From: DATJGR01 sp963780795
Lineage (GTDB): Bacteria > Pseudomonadota > Gammaproteobacteria > Pseudomonadales > Azotimanducaceae
DNA: 64,000 bases
Direction: 5' to 3'
Assembly: GCA_963780795.1 (NCBI GenBank)
Contig: CAWADH010000014.1
Span: forward strand, 351,097 to 415,096
The notes beneath the pieces are model-generated. The model was given only the letters and a program-made list of their open reading frames with translations, made no database searches and had not been told where the DNA came from. This document shows, one piece after another, positions 7,506 through 17,610 of the stretch. Positions within the stretch are counted from its first letter, which is position 1, and each line of letters begins with the position of its first letter. A program made the position numbers and the translations under genes.

Positions 7506-10500
7506 ATGTATCGCCTTAGCAGAGTTGGTCAGGACATGATGGGCGCAGCGCTGGTGCTGTTCGCCTGCCTGGGCTTTGGACAGCCTGCGTTTGCGGCGGG
7601 CCCGCCGGCACTCGACAATACGATTGCCGACTTCTCCAGAGCCGAAGACTCCGCACCCGAGGTGTTCGACCTGCAGCAGTCGTTTCGTGATGGTATCGGC
7701 AGCCTCACATACACGGTTGCTTCGTCCGATTCCGCAATCGTCGACGCGACGAACCTCACAAACGGCGGACGCGAACTCACGCTGACATATCCGCCAAATG
7801 CCAATGGCTCCGCGACAATCACGCTGACTGCGACCGATACCACGCCTGATTCGGTTTCGTATTCGTTCACTGTCACCGTGACGCCGGTGAACGATCCGCC
7901 GGTGCCGGATTCGCAAGCGGTTGCGGTGGGCGAAGATTCGGCGGTGGCTATTGCGCTGACGGCCAATGATCCGGACGGCGATACGCTTACCTTCATCGAA
8001 GGCGCCCCATCCAACGGCACGTTGACCGGCACCGCTCCGAACCTCACGTATACACCTGCACCCAATTTCAACGGATCCGATAGCTTCACGTTCGTCGTGA
8101 AGGACGGAACGGTGACCAGCGCCGCTGCGACCGTGTCGATCACCGTGAACGCAGCGAACGACGCACCGATTGCGACGGCCCAGGCGCTCACGACAGCCGA
8201 AGACACGCCGTTGTCGATCACCCTCTCGGGTAGCGATCCGGACGGTGATGCACTGTCCTTTTCGACGTCCACTCCGTCCAGCGGCACGTTGACCGGATCC
8301 GGCGCCAACATGACGTACACACCCAATGCGGACTTCAATGGCACTGACAGTTTTACCTATACGGTCAGCGATGGTTCGCTCAATAGCGCAGCGCTCGTGT
8401 CGATCGATGTTACGCCGGTCAACGATGCGCCGGTCGTCGTGGCGGTGCCCGCGCCGATCACCGCGGCGGAAGATTCGGGCACGTTAACGGCGAACCTCGC
8501 CGGAATGTTCAACGATCCTGACGGCGACCCACTGACGCTATCCGTGTCAGGCGTATCCAATGGTTCGTTGTTTACGCCGGCTCCGTCGGTCAGTGGCACC
8601 ACGTTGACGATGCCCCTCGCGCCGGATCAGAACGGGGCGACGACGGTAACGGTCGCGGCTCAGGACGCAGGCGGTCTGAGCGTATTGGCAAACGTTGCGC
8701 TGACCGTCACTCCCGTCAACGACGCACCGACTGTCACGACGTCGATCCCCGACCAGAATCCCCCGGAAGACTCGCCGCCGATCGTGTTTCCGTTGAACTC
8801 GTATTTTGGTGACGTGGACGCGGCGACGAACGGCGACTCGCTTACGTATTCGGTCACGGCGAACGACAACCCTACGATCGTGAATACTGCCATTGCGGGT
8901 CAGAACCTCACGCTGACGTTCCCGCCCAACAAGAATGGGGTGGCGCACATCACTGTTCATGCGCAGGATCTGGCCGGGGCATCGGTCGACGACACCTTCA
9001 TGGTCACCGTCGACTCCGTCAATGACACGCCAATTGCTGCCGATGACGCAGCGACAATGAACGAAGATGCCGGCACGCTCAGCATCGACGTCCTTGCCAA
9101 CGACACGCACGGTGACGATCCGACGACCATCATAAGCGCGGGCACCACCGTAACGATCGGCGGCGTGCCGTATCCGAACAGCTCCGAGTCCACGCCGACC
9201 ACCGTGCTCGACGCTACGGGTACCAACGTGACGCTGCCGAATGGTTCGCTGGTGATCAACGGCAACAATATCGAGTACACGCCGAAGCAGGATTTCAACG
9301 GCACCGACCATTTCAGCTACACGATTCAGGACGCGGACGGTCAGACGTCGACGGCAACCGTCACGGTCGTCGTCAATTCGGTCAACGACGCGCCGGTGCA
9401 GTCGAGCACGGTCAGCTACACGGTGGTGCAGGGCAGCTTCCTCGACATCCTCGCCGCGGGAGGTATCGCGAGCCATGGCTTCGACGCAGACAGCGACACG
9501 ATCAGCGTGATTCAGGACACTGCGCCGGATTCGATCGGCATGGGCTACCCGGGAACGACGCTCGGCGTACAACCGGATGGCGCATTCCTCTACACACCCG
9601 ACGTCACGTTTGTCGGCACCGACTCGTTCGTCATTCGCCTCTTTGACGGCGTCACCACGTCGGGTCCGATCAACGTGATCGTGAACGTCACCGCAGCGCC
9701 GCCGCCGCCACCGCCGCCGCCGGCCGGTGAAGTGGAGTTCAACTTCAACCTCGCCAAGGTTCCGCTCGAAGATGCGATCAGCTCCGAAGCGAACGTGCTC
9801 GTCATCATGGACGACTCCGGAAGCATGGACTGGGCGGTCATGACAGACGGTGCAGAAGGCGAGTTCTGGTTGACGAACGCAGGTATCAAGGACAACCGCG
9901 TCGGCACCGCGACGACGGCTTATCAGTACCTGACGCCGTTGCCCACGAACGTATATGGCAACTCGACGGTTCTGCCGACGGAACGCGCGTTATCGGGCGA
10001 TGCCGCCTTCAATACCAACAACTACGGTGTGTGGCGCGGTCGAAATGCGCAGTACAACACCGTCTACTACAACCCGCAGGTCCGCTATGTTCCCTGGGTC
10101 GGATTGAACCGGAACAACGTCGACTTTCCGAACGCACCGCCGACCGCGGCGCCGCTCGATCCGTACGATGCCGTCATTCAGACGATCAACCTGACGACGC
10201 CGATCACGTATGTGTCGAACAACGTACCGATCGTGAAGGGTACTACCGGATCGAGGAAGAACCTGACCAACAACAACGTGTACTTGCCGCACTACTACAC
10301 GACGACGGTCACAGGGCGCCCGGCCTGGAACGCACCGCATACGCTGATCGAGATCAGCGATACGCGGCTCACCGACATGGACGGCGCTGCCCGCAACCCG
10401 GCCATGACATACCCCGGCGGCCTCGCGCGGACCGACTGTGCGAATCCGCTGCAGTGTACCTACGCCGAGGAGATTCAAAACTTCGCGAACTGGTTCACCT

Positions 10501-13500
10501 ACTACCGCAGCCGCGAATACACGGCGAAGGCGGCGTTGGGTCGAACGGTTTCCGACGTGACGAACATCCGCCTTGGTTACGTCGTGCTGAACGACTCGAA
10601 CGAGCGGTTGCCGATCGCGTCGATGAACGCGTCGTACCGGGTCGGCAACAAGAAGACGATGATGAATCAGATCTACAAGATCGATTCGAACAACGGTACG
10701 CCGTTGCGCGTCGCGCTCGACAAGGCCGGACGTCACTTCGAGTGTCGGTCTGGCGACTCGTTCGGCAGCACCTCGAACAGCGCGCCTGGCAATTCGCGGT
10801 GTCCCGTGCTGCCTTCGCCGGAAGGTCAGTGTCAGAACAACTTCGCGCTGCTGTTCTCGGACGGCACGTGGAACGAGTCGTTCAGCACCGGTTCCAACGG
10901 CAACGCCGCCCGGAACAACGACGGCGACCATAACACGCAGTTCGACGGCGGTAAGTACGCCGACACCATCGCTGGTACGCTGGCGGACGTCGCGATGTAC
11001 TACTACGAGCGGGATCTGCAACCTTCTCTCGCGAACGGCGTCCCGACGACTTCACGGGATACGTTGGGTGCGCCTGCGGCGGCGTTCACCAGCAATGCCG
11101 AACTGATGCATCAGCACATGAAGACCTTCACGGTTGCGATCGGTCTCGAAGGACTGATCAATCAGGCCAACATTCCGGTCGACTACACGCAGCCCTTTGC
11201 GTGGGGCGATCCGTTCAACGACGGTCTCGCGAAGATCGACGACATGTTGCACGCCGCCGTCAACGGTCGCGGTCAGTTCCTCAAGGCGAACGACCCGGTG
11301 ATGTTGTCGCAAGCGTTGCAGAGCGCGTTCCAGGAATTTTCTAACGGCTCGGTGTCGGTGAGTGCCGTGGCGTTCAACTCGACCGCGTTGCGCGAGCAAA
11401 CCGTGGAGTTCCGCGGCTTCTTCAACCTGAAGTACAACACTGGCGACCTGCGTGCGTTGGATGTCGACGCGTCAACCGGCGTGGTGGACGACGCAAATCC
11501 GATCTGGCGCGCCGCGACCCAGCTCGACTCGCAGACGGCAAACAATCGCGTCATCGTGACGTACGATCGCGTCGCCGACGCCGGGCGTCCGTTCCGCTTC
11601 GGTAGTCTCAACGCGAATCAGAAGTTGATTCTCGATCAGAACGAACTGGACTGGATCCGCGGTGATCGCAGCCGCGAGGAACCGGCGGGCACGTTCCGCG
11701 CGCGTCCGCAGTTCGAAGGCATGCTGGGCGACATCGTGCACTCGGCGCCGCAGTTCGTGGGCGGTCCGCGTGCCATCCGTCGCGACCAATCGCCGTATCC
11801 GACGACGCGGTTGTATTCTGCGTTCAAGGACGCCCAAGCATCGCGTGAACCGCTGGTATATGTGGCGGCGAACGACGGCATGGTGCACGGTTTCAACGCG
11901 CTCACCGGCAACGAGCGGATCGGCTATGTGCCGAACAAGTTGATAGATGGATCGCAGCGGTTCAAGAACGATCTCGACCAGCTGACGTCGCTGACGTACT
12001 CGCACAAGTTCTTCGTCGACATCACGCCTTCGGTGGAAGATGTGTTCATGCCGCCCACCAAGGGTTCGGTTACGAAGGACTGGACGACGGTTCTCGTCGG
12101 GGGACTCGGGCAGGGCGGCAAAGGCTACTACGCTCTCAACGTGTCCTCACCGGCGACGGACTACACGTCGGAAGCGAATGCGACGAGCACGGTACTCTGG
12201 GAGTTCACCGACCAGGACGACACGTATCCGGTCGACTCGCTCGGCGTGCCCCTCGGTGGCGCTGTTGGCGCGATCGTGGATCTGGGCGGGCAACCGATCA
12301 AGGACTTGGGTTATACCTATAGTCCTGCGCAGCTCGTCATGACCAACGTCAGCGACGGCGGCACGCCCGCGCAGAAGAAGTGGGCCGCCATCTTCGGCAA
12401 CGGCTACAACAGCACGGCCGGCATCGCGAAGTTGTTCGTGGTTCCGCTCGAGAACGGTCTCGACGGTTGGCAGGCCGGCGACGTCACCAAGGTCGATACG
12501 GGTGAAGGCGTGAAGCTGCCGCCGGATACGCTGGCCGGCTTGCCTAACGGCCTCGGCACGCCGACGCTGATCGACAAGGACCTGAACGGAACCGCCGACA
12601 CTGCGTACGCCGGCGACCTGTTCGGCAATCTGTACCGGTTCGACATCTCGAACGCGAACCCGGCGAACTGGAGGGCGACGAAGTTGTTCCAGGCAACGTA
12701 TACGGTGGGCGCGGTCACGACGCGGCAGCCGATTACGACGCAGCCGTACGTGTTCAAGCATCCGACGCTGCCTGGCTTCATCATCGTCATCGGCACCGGA
12801 AGCTACGTCACCGAGACGGACGGTGTTTCGACGGAAATTCAATCCGTGTACGGCATCTGGGACCGCGGCGAGATTTCGCCGGCGACCGCCAACAGCAACG
12901 CGAAGGCGACGCGACTCGTCCGGCAGACGGTGACGAACGTCGTCAACGAAACGGGCACTGCTTTCGAAAAGCTGCGGATCGTTTCGGCGAATCCGGTGGT
13001 TTACACGCCCGACGCCGGCGTCGTTCCGGGTACCTACGGCTGGTACTTCGACTTCGTGATGACGCGGCCGTTGCTGACGCTGCAAGGAAATCCGAACGGC
13101 GACACCGATGGCGCGGCGCCTCCTGCCGTGCAGTTCCCGGGTGAACGTGCGATCCGCCGCTTCGTTCCGCGCGGCAATTCGCTGCTCGTTACGACGGTGA
13201 TTCCGCGCGATGCGAACACGTGCCTGCGGTCTCCGCCGGGCTCGACGTTCCCGATCGATGCGCTGACCGGCGGCAATCCGACGCGGCCGATTCTCGATCT
13301 CAACAACGACGGCGTGATCGACAGCGCGGACATGGTGACGGTGGGCGGCGTGCAGTATGCGGCGGGTATCCTGTTCAGCACCGACGATCTCAACGGCCAG
13401 CTGGTCGACCCGTCGCTGCTGCTGGGCACGGGCGACGCCGACTTCCTGTTCCTCTCCGGCGGTGACGAGCAGATCACCATCCGGGTTGCGGGTCCGGAAG

Positions 13501-13550
13501 ATGCGAAGACCGGTCGCCTGTCGTGGCGGGAACTCGAGAACGCGAACTGA
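7506..13550 (+). CDS. pilY1: PilY1 adhesin with N-terminal cadherin/Ig-like repeat array
   Basis: About 2,014 residues, much longer than the roughly 1,160 of P. aeruginosa PilY1. Order: signal peptide (1-30, ending AFA); seven or so beta-sandwich repeats of about 90-120 residues (31 to about 735), each ending in a VTPVNDAP-like junction and several with DPDGD and NGTDSFTY; a poly-proline linker; then the PilY1 body. The body has a MIDAS-like MDDSGSMD near residue 768, as in von Willebrand factor A domains. A beta-propeller follows, with DKDLNGTADTAYAGDLFGNL near 1690 (calcium loop), and another EF-hand-like loop DLNNDGVIDSAD near 1930. PilY1 sits at the pilus tip and governs adhesion and retraction. 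ATG 7506 (or GTG 7503) follows AGGAGG; ATG 7467 has no good ribosome-binding site. Confidence 0.93.
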   Translation: MYRLSRVGQDMMGAALVLFACLGFGQPAFAAGPPALDNTIADFSRAEDSAPEVFDLQQSFRDGIGSLTYTVASSDSAIVDATNLTNGGRELTLTYPPNANGSATITLTATDTTPDSVSYSFTVTVTPVNDPPVPDSQAVAVGEDSAVAIALTANDPDGDTLTFIEGAPSNGTLTGTAPNLTYTPAPNFNGSDSFTFVVKDGTVTSAAATVSITVNAANDAPIATAQALTTAEDTPLSITLSGSDPDGDALSFSTSTPSSGTLTGSGANMTYTPNADFNGTDSFTYTVSDGSLNSAALVSIDVTPVNDAPVVVAVPAPITAAEDSGTLTANLAGMFNDPDGDPLTLSVSGVSNGSLFTPAPSVSGTTLTMPLAPDQNGATTVTVAAQDAGGLSVLANVALTVTPVNDAPTVTTSIPDQNPPEDSPPIVFPLNSYFGDVDAATNGDSLTYSVTANDNPTIVNTAIAGQNLTLTFPPNKNGVAHITVHAQDLAGASVDDTFMVTVDSVNDTPIAADDAATMNEDAGTLSIDVLANDTHGDDPTTIISAGTTVTIGGVPYPNSSESTPTTVLDATGTNVTLPNGSLVINGNNIEYTPKQDFNGTDHFSYTIQDADGQTSTATVTVVVNSVNDAPVQSSTVSYTVVQGSFLDILAAGGIASHGFDADSDTISVIQDTAPDSIGMGYPGTTLGVQPDGAFLYTPDVTFVGTDSFVIRLFDGVTTSGPINVIVNVTAAPPPPPPPPAGEVEFNFNLAKVPLEDAISSEANVLVIMDDSGSMDWAVMTDGAEGEFWLTNAGIKDNRVGTATTAYQYLTPLPTNVYGNSTVLPTERALSGDAAFNTNNYGVWRGRNAQYNTVYYNPQVRYVPWVGLNRNNVDFPNAPPTAAPLDPYDAVIQTINLTTPITYVSNNVPIVKGTTGSRKNLTNNNVYLPHYYTTTVTGRPAWNAPHTLIEISDTRLTDMDGAARNPAMTYPGGLARTDCANPLQCTYAEEIQNFANWFTYYRSREYTAKAALGRTVSDVTNIRLGYVVLNDSNERLPIASMNASYRVGNKKTMMNQIYKIDSNNGTPLRVALDKAGRHFECRSGDSFGSTSNSAPGNSRCPVLPSPEGQCQNNFALLFSDGTWNESFSTGSNGNAARNNDGDHNTQFDGGKYADTIAGTLADVAMYYYERDLQPSLANGVPTTSRDTLGAPAAAFTSNAELMHQHMKTFTVAIGLEGLINQANIPVDYTQPFAWGDPFNDGLAKIDDMLHAAVNGRGQFLKANDPVMLSQALQSAFQEFSNGSVSVSAVAFNSTALREQTVEFRGFFNLKYNTGDLRALDVDASTGVVDDANPIWRAATQLDSQTANNRVIVTYDRVADAGRPFRFGSLNANQKLILDQNELDWIRGDRSREEPAGTFRARPQFEGMLGDIVHSAPQFVGGPRAIRRDQSPYPTTRLYSAFKDAQASREPLVYVAANDGMVHGFNALTGNERIGYVPNKLIDGSQRFKNDLDQLTSLTYSHKFFVDITPSVEDVFMPPTKGSVTKDWTTVLVGGLGQGGKGYYALNVSSPATDYTSEANATSTVLWEFTDQDDTYPVDSLGVPLGGAVGAIVDLGGQPIKDLGYTYSPAQLVMTNVSDGGTPAQKKWAAIFGNGYNSTAGIAKLFVVPLENGLDGWQAGDVTKVDTGEGVKLPPDTLAGLPNGLGTPTLIDKDLNGTADTAYAGDLFGNLYRFDISNANPANWRATKLFQATYTVGAVTTRQPITTQPYVFKHPTLPGFIIVIGTGSYVTETDGVSTEIQSVYGIWDRGEISPATANSNAKATRLVRQTVTNVVNETGTAFEKLRIVSANPVVYTPDAGVVPGTYGWYFDFVMTRPLLTLQGNPNGDTDGAAPPAVQFPGERAIRRFVPRGNSLLVTTVIPRDANTCLRSPPGSTFPIDALTGGNPTRPILDLNNDGVIDSADMVTVGGVQYAAGILFSTDDLNGQLVDPSLLLGTGDADFLFLSGGDEQITIRVAGPEDAKTGRLSWRELENAN

Positions 13551-13560
13551 GGAGGTATTC

Positions 13561-13908
13561 ATGAACAGCGTATCGATGCAGTTCGGCAAACGACTCGTGC
13601 GGGGTCTGGTACTGACAGGGGCGATTCTCGTCGCCCCGTTCGCCAGCGCCGACGACTTCCGGATCGAGTCGAAGCAAGGTCCCGTGGAGTCGGTCGACTA
13701 TCCGTCGAATAAGATCGTGGTCGGTGGTGTGTCTTACGACGTCGCTGCTGACGCGAGCGTCCAGCTCGGAGGCAGCTACGGCGCGTTCACGATGATCACG
13801 CCCGGCATGAATGTTTCGATTCTGATCCAACGCTACATCGAATCGGGCCAACGCCAGATCATCGAACTGAAGGAACTCGCTCCGGGCGTGGTTCCGCAGC
13901 AGTACTAG
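13561..13908 (+). CDS. pilY2: Small secreted protein in the PilY2 position
   Basis: A 115-residue protein with a signal peptide (VRGLVLTGAILVAPFASA, then DDFRIES) and a small beta-rich body: GPVESVDYPSNKIVVGGVSYDV and MNVSILIQRYIESGQRQIIELKEL. It starts 10 bp after pilY1 with AGGAGG upstream. Length and position match P. aeruginosa PilY2, a poorly understood protein needed for pilus assembly. The call is by context and size rather than by a diagnostic motif. Confidence 0.7.
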   Translation: MNSVSMQFGKRLVRGLVLTGAILVAPFASADDFRIESKQGPVESVDYPSNKIVVGGVSYDVAADASVQLGGSYGAFTMITPGMNVSILIQRYIESGQRQIIELKELAPGVVPQQY

Positions 13909-13920
13909 CGCGGGGTTTGC

Positions 13921-14487
13921 CTATGGGCAGCGCAACGGTTGCCCGTCGGCGTCTTCCGCAATCCCGTCGTGATTGGTGTCCGGTGCCGTTCTGGGTCGCG
14001 CCTGCGCGTTGAGGATCACCTCTCGCGCATGGTGCGGGTCGCGATCTGCGGGACAGTAGAGCAGATTGCCGTTCTGCCAATCGGTCATTCCGCTCGGCCT
14101 GATCTGCAGATAGCTGCGGTTGCGGAACGACCGCCAGTAGATTCGCGCGCCGCCCTCGAAACCCGGTAGCCAACGCAGTACCTGCTCGTTGGCGTCGCGT
14201 GTGCCGTTGGCGTTGCGGTCGGCGAACATGAGAGTGCCCTGGTGCCACGAATCGCGGGCACCGCAGGACGTATCGACCGCGCTCGGACACAGCGTGACTG
14301 CCGTTCTCAGTGTGATCGCCGAATGACGCGCACTCTGCAGCGCGCCGAGCAGCTGATTGAGAGCCGCGGCTGCGCGGTTCTGTTGGACGAATCCTTGAAA
14401 TGCCGGGAGCGCAAATCCGGTCATCACGCCGACGATCGCCAGCGCGATGAGCATTTCGGGAATGGTGACTCCCAACGAACGCCGCAT
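13921..14487 (-). CDS. fimT: GspH/FimT-family pseudopilin
   Basis: A 188-residue prepilin-like protein: MRRSLG, then VTIPEMLIALAIVGVMTGFAL, with Glu at +5. The GspH region has GALQSARHSAITLRTAVTLCPS, and the typical MFADRNANGTRDANE calcium-like loop. A second loop, DTNHDGIAEDADG, sits near the C-terminus. It is the last gene of the minus-strand run bamD-pilS-pilR-fimT and converges with pilY2, 12 bp away. In P. aeruginosa fimT likewise lies beside pilR. FimT-type proteins in some species bind DNA during natural transformation. Confidence 0.85.
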   Translation of the reverse strand: MRRSLGVTIPEMLIALAIVGVMTGFALPAFQGFVQQNRAAAALNQLLGALQSARHSAITLRTAVTLCPSAVDTSCGARDSWHQGTLMFADRNANGTRDANEQVLRWLPGFEGGARIYWRSFRNRSYLQIRPSGMTDWQNGNLLYCPADRDPHHAREVILNAQARPRTAPDTNHDGIAEDADGQPLRCP

Positions 14488-14575
14488 GGCGCGTATTGCG
14501 CCGCAATGCTGCCGTGGCGTGCAGCCGGAATTGCCGAATCAGCGTGTGCGCGAACGGCCGTTCGCGACGGACGAA

Positions 14576-15955
14576 CTATTCCAGTCCGAGTTTCTTGAGG
14601 CGATAGCGGAGCGCGCGGAAAGTGATCCCCAGATTTTTCGCCGCTGCTGTCTTGTTCCAGCGCGTGGCTTCGAGCGCCTCCGTTATGACGCGGCGCTCGA
14701 TCTTCTCGAGAAAGTCCTCGAGCGACTGCCCGGGTGGAAGTTGCACGGCGTCCGCGTCATGGGCGACAGGTGTCTGAAGCGCAGGCTGCGGGAGCACCGG
14801 CGTCGTCGTGGTGTGGCGCACGGCCGACAGGTTCAGATCTGCGGCGCGGATGCGATTGTTCTCGCACAGCGTGAAAGCCCGTTCGAGCACGTTTTCGAGT
14901 TCGCGCACGTTGCCTGGGAACGCATACGTCTTCAGCGCCTCAATGGCGTCGTCGGCGATCTGTGGCGCCGCAGTGCCGTACTCCTCGGCCAGCCGCGCCA
15001 GAATCTCGTTTGCCAGCATCGGTATGTCGTCGGTCCGCTCGCGCAGGCTCGGAACCGGCAACTCGATGACGTTGAGACGATAATAGAGGTCCTGTCGGAA
15101 CCGACCCGCGTCCACTTCGCCTGCCAGATTCTTGTGGGTGGCGCTGAGGATGCGCACGTCGATCGTCGATTCCTGCTGGCTGCCGACCGGCCGAACCGCC
15201 TTTTCCTGTATGGCGCGCAGCAGTTTTACCTGCATCGGCAGCGGAAGATCCGCCACCTCGTCGAGAAACAGCGTACCGCCGCTCGCTGCCTGGAACAGTC
15301 CTTCCTTGTCGGCAACCGCGCCCGTGAAACTGCCTTTCTTGTGCCCGAAGAACTCGCTCTCCATGAGCTCGGATGGAATTGCGCCGCAGTTCACCGGGAC
15401 GAACGGCGCGTCGGCACGCGGTCCCTGCTCGTGAATCAGTCGCGCGGCGAGTTCCTTACCGCTGCCGGACTCGCCGCTGACATAGATCGGCGCCTGGCTG
15501 CGCGCGAGTTTCTTGATCTGATCGCGCAGACGTTGCATCGCATTCGACCGTCCGGTGAGCCGAATGCTGGATTCGGCCGGAGCATCGAGTCCGGACAGTT
15601 TCAGCGCCGTGTCGACCAGCGCGCGCAGCTGATCGAGGTCCACCGGCTTCTGCACGAAATCGAATGCGCCGGCCTTCAATGCCGCGATCGCCGTGTCCAT
15701 GTTGCCGTATGCGGTGATCACCGCTACGGGCAGCCCCGGATGGTCGGCGTTGATTCGCCGTACGAGCTCGATGCCGTCGCCGTCGGGAAGGTGCATGTCG
15801 GTGAGGCAAAGATCGAATTCGTGCGACGCGAGCAGCTCGACCGCGGTGCGTACGTCTTTTGCGGCCTTCGTCTCGATGTCCATCCGTCCGAGCGTGATTT
15901 CCAGCAACTCGCGGATGTCCGGCTCGTCGTCAACGATCAATGCGCGCTTGCTCAT
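14576..15955 (-). CDS. pilR: Sigma-54 dependent response regulator PilR
   Basis: 459 residues in three parts. First a receiver domain (IVDDEPDIRELLEI; phospho-acceptor Asp in LCLTDMHLPDGDGIEL; Lys in FVQKPVD). Then an AAA+ sigma-54 interaction domain with Walker A GESGSGKE, a GSFTGA loop (variant of GAFTGA) and Walker B GGTLFLDEVADLP. Last a Fis-type helix-turn-helix, TRWNKTAAAKNLGITFRALR. With PilS it activates pilin genes from sigma-54 promoters. ATG 15955 has AGGA at good spacing; an in-frame TTG lies 12 bp upstream. It begins 15 bp after pilS. Confidence 0.95.
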   Translation of the reverse strand: MSKRALIVDDEPDIRELLEITLGRMDIETKAAKDVRTAVELLASHEFDLCLTDMHLPDGDGIELVRRINADHPGLPVAVITAYGNMDTAIAALKAGAFDFVQKPVDLDQLRALVDTALKLSGLDAPAESSIRLTGRSNAMQRLRDQIKKLARSQAPIYVSGESGSGKELAARLIHEQGPRADAPFVPVNCGAIPSELMESEFFGHKKGSFTGAVADKEGLFQAASGGTLFLDEVADLPLPMQVKLLRAIQEKAVRPVGSQQESTIDVRILSATHKNLAGEVDAGRFRQDLYYRLNVIELPVPSLRERTDDIPMLANEILARLAEEYGTAAPQIADDAIEALKTYAFPGNVRELENVLERAFTLCENNRIRAADLNLSAVRHTTTTPVLPQPALQTPVAHDADAVQLPPGQSLEDFLEKIERRVITEALEATRWNKTAAAKNLGITFRALRYRLKKLGLE

Positions 15956-15970
15956 CGTTGTCCTCAAAAG

Positions 15971-17602
15971 CTACGCGGTGATTCGATCCGGATGCGCGAA
16001 GGTGACGCGAAAACAGCTGCCGCGGCGTTGATCGCGAGTGTATGTAACCCGGGCCTGATTCGCTTCGCACATTTCGCGCGTGATGTAGAGTCCGAGCCCG
16101 GTTCCGGTGCGCTCGGTCGTGAAGAACGGCTCGAACAGGTTGTCGACTCGATCTTCAGGTACGCCCGGACCATCGTCGATCACGTTCAGATACGGCCGGT
16201 CGGTCGCCGGATCGATGCCGCCGTCGATCGCGAGCGTGGCGCGGCCGGTCTTCTCCTTGCTGTAGCGCAGGCCGTTCACGGCAAGATTGGTGAGCGCCTG
16301 GCCGAGTTGCCCCGGGTCTACACGCACCTCGGTCGTGGCGGGGTACACGTTGATGCGAATGTCCACCGCGTCGGGCATCGACTGTCGGAACTCCGTCACG
16401 AACTCGGTCAGCCAGTTCTTGAGGTTGAGTCTAATCGGCGACGGCGGCTTGCGCCGTGACAGCTCGAGCACATTCTCGATGACCCCGTTCATCCGGCGCG
16501 ACTGCATGTTGATGATGTCGGTCAGACGGGTATCGCCCTTGTCGAGATTGCGGGATTCGCTGAGCAGTTGACCGGCGTGACTGATCGCGCCGAGCGGATT
16601 GCGGATTTCGTGCGCGATGCTCGCGGACAAGCGGCCCAACGCCGCGAGTTTCAATTGCTGGGCCTGCTGCTGGATCTCGACGGTATCTTCGAGGAAAACG
16701 ATCACGTCCGCGTCGGGTCGCTCCGGCCGAACCGCGCTGAAGTTCGCGCGGATCTCCGGCGTCGTCGGCGCGATCTCGAACGGTCCGGTGCGCACGCGCG
16801 TGTCAGCGCGCCACACGCGCAGTCGTTCGAGCAGCGGGCGCGGCAGGGCAGGGGACGATGCGTCATCTGCAGCGAGGCCGAGCAGCGACCGCGCCGATTG
16901 ATTCAGCACGCGTGGCCGATCGTTGTTGTCTACGACGATGATCCCGGTGCGCATCCGTTGAATGATCGAGCGGTTGACGCGTTCGAGATCGGCCACTTCG
17001 GCCGCGCGCGACAACGACGTGATCTCGGTGCGACGTAGCCTGCTCGAAAGTGTCTGGATGGCAATCGACGTCGCGAAATAGATCGCACCGAGGATTCCGG
17101 CCTGAAAATAGTCGCTGCGATAGTCGGGCGGCATCAACGAGACGTAGAACTCCTCGTAGAGCACCCCGATGCTGGCGACGGCGGCGATGAACGCGCTGAC
17201 GCGTCCGGTGACCAGCACCGAGCCGGCCGCGACCGCAACGAGAATCACCACGCCGAGTCCGCTGCCGACGCCGCCCGACAGATACATCAGCCACGCGAGC
17301 GTGGAAATGTCGAACAGCACGAACATGACCGCCGCGACTTGCCGCCGGAACAGTCGCGCCGGTAACGCCTGCGTGCTCATCGCGCTGAGCAGATTGATGC
17401 CGGTGTAGAACAGCGCGACCCACAGGAACGTTTCCGGCCGCAGGCGACCCAGGCGCGTTTCGGTGTAGTGCTGCAGAAACATCGCGAGCAGCGCGACGCC
17501 CACGAACACGCGATAGTAGTTATAGACCTTCAGCAGATTGACGTTGAGCTGGAAGCGCCGTTGCTCGATCTCGGCAACGATGTCGTCTGCGAGCGAGTTC
17601 AT
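15971..17602 (-). CDS. pilS: Sensor histidine kinase PilS
   Basis: About 543 residues: six or so membrane helices in the first 190 residues (YNYYRVFVGVALLAMFL ... LAWLMYLSGGVGSGLGVVILVAVAAGSVL), a PAS-like region (IIQRMRTGIIVVDNNDRPRVLN), then the kinase core with phospho-acceptor His in SIAHEIRNPLGAISHAG. ATP-binding boxes follow: NLAVNGLRYS, VIDDGPGVPEDRVDNLFEPFF and GTGLGLYI. PilS senses membrane pilin and controls PilR. ATG 17602 gives the family start MNSLADDI; GTG 17629, inside the bamD end, is an alternative. It lies 8 bp after bamD. Confidence 0.94.
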   Translation of the reverse strand: MNSLADDIVAEIEQRRFQLNVNLLKVYNYYRVFVGVALLAMFLQHYTETRLGRLRPETFLWVALFYTGINLLSAMSTQALPARLFRRQVAAVMFVLFDISTLAWLMYLSGGVGSGLGVVILVAVAAGSVLVTGRVSAFIAAVASIGVLYEEFYVSLMPPDYRSDYFQAGILGAIYFATSIAIQTLSSRLRRTEITSLSRAAEVADLERVNRSIIQRMRTGIIVVDNNDRPRVLNQSARSLLGLAADDASSPALPRPLLERLRVWRADTRVRTGPFEIAPTTPEIRANFSAVRPERPDADVIVFLEDTVEIQQQAQQLKLAALGRLSASIAHEIRNPLGAISHAGQLLSESRNLDKGDTRLTDIINMQSRRMNGVIENVLELSRRKPPSPIRLNLKNWLTEFVTEFRQSMPDAVDIRINVYPATTEVRVDPGQLGQALTNLAVNGLRYSKEKTGRATLAIDGGIDPATDRPYLNVIDDGPGVPEDRVDNLFEPFFTTERTGTGLGLYITREMCEANQARVTYTRDQRRGSCFRVTFAHPDRITA

Positions 17603-17610
17603 GCGCCGGG

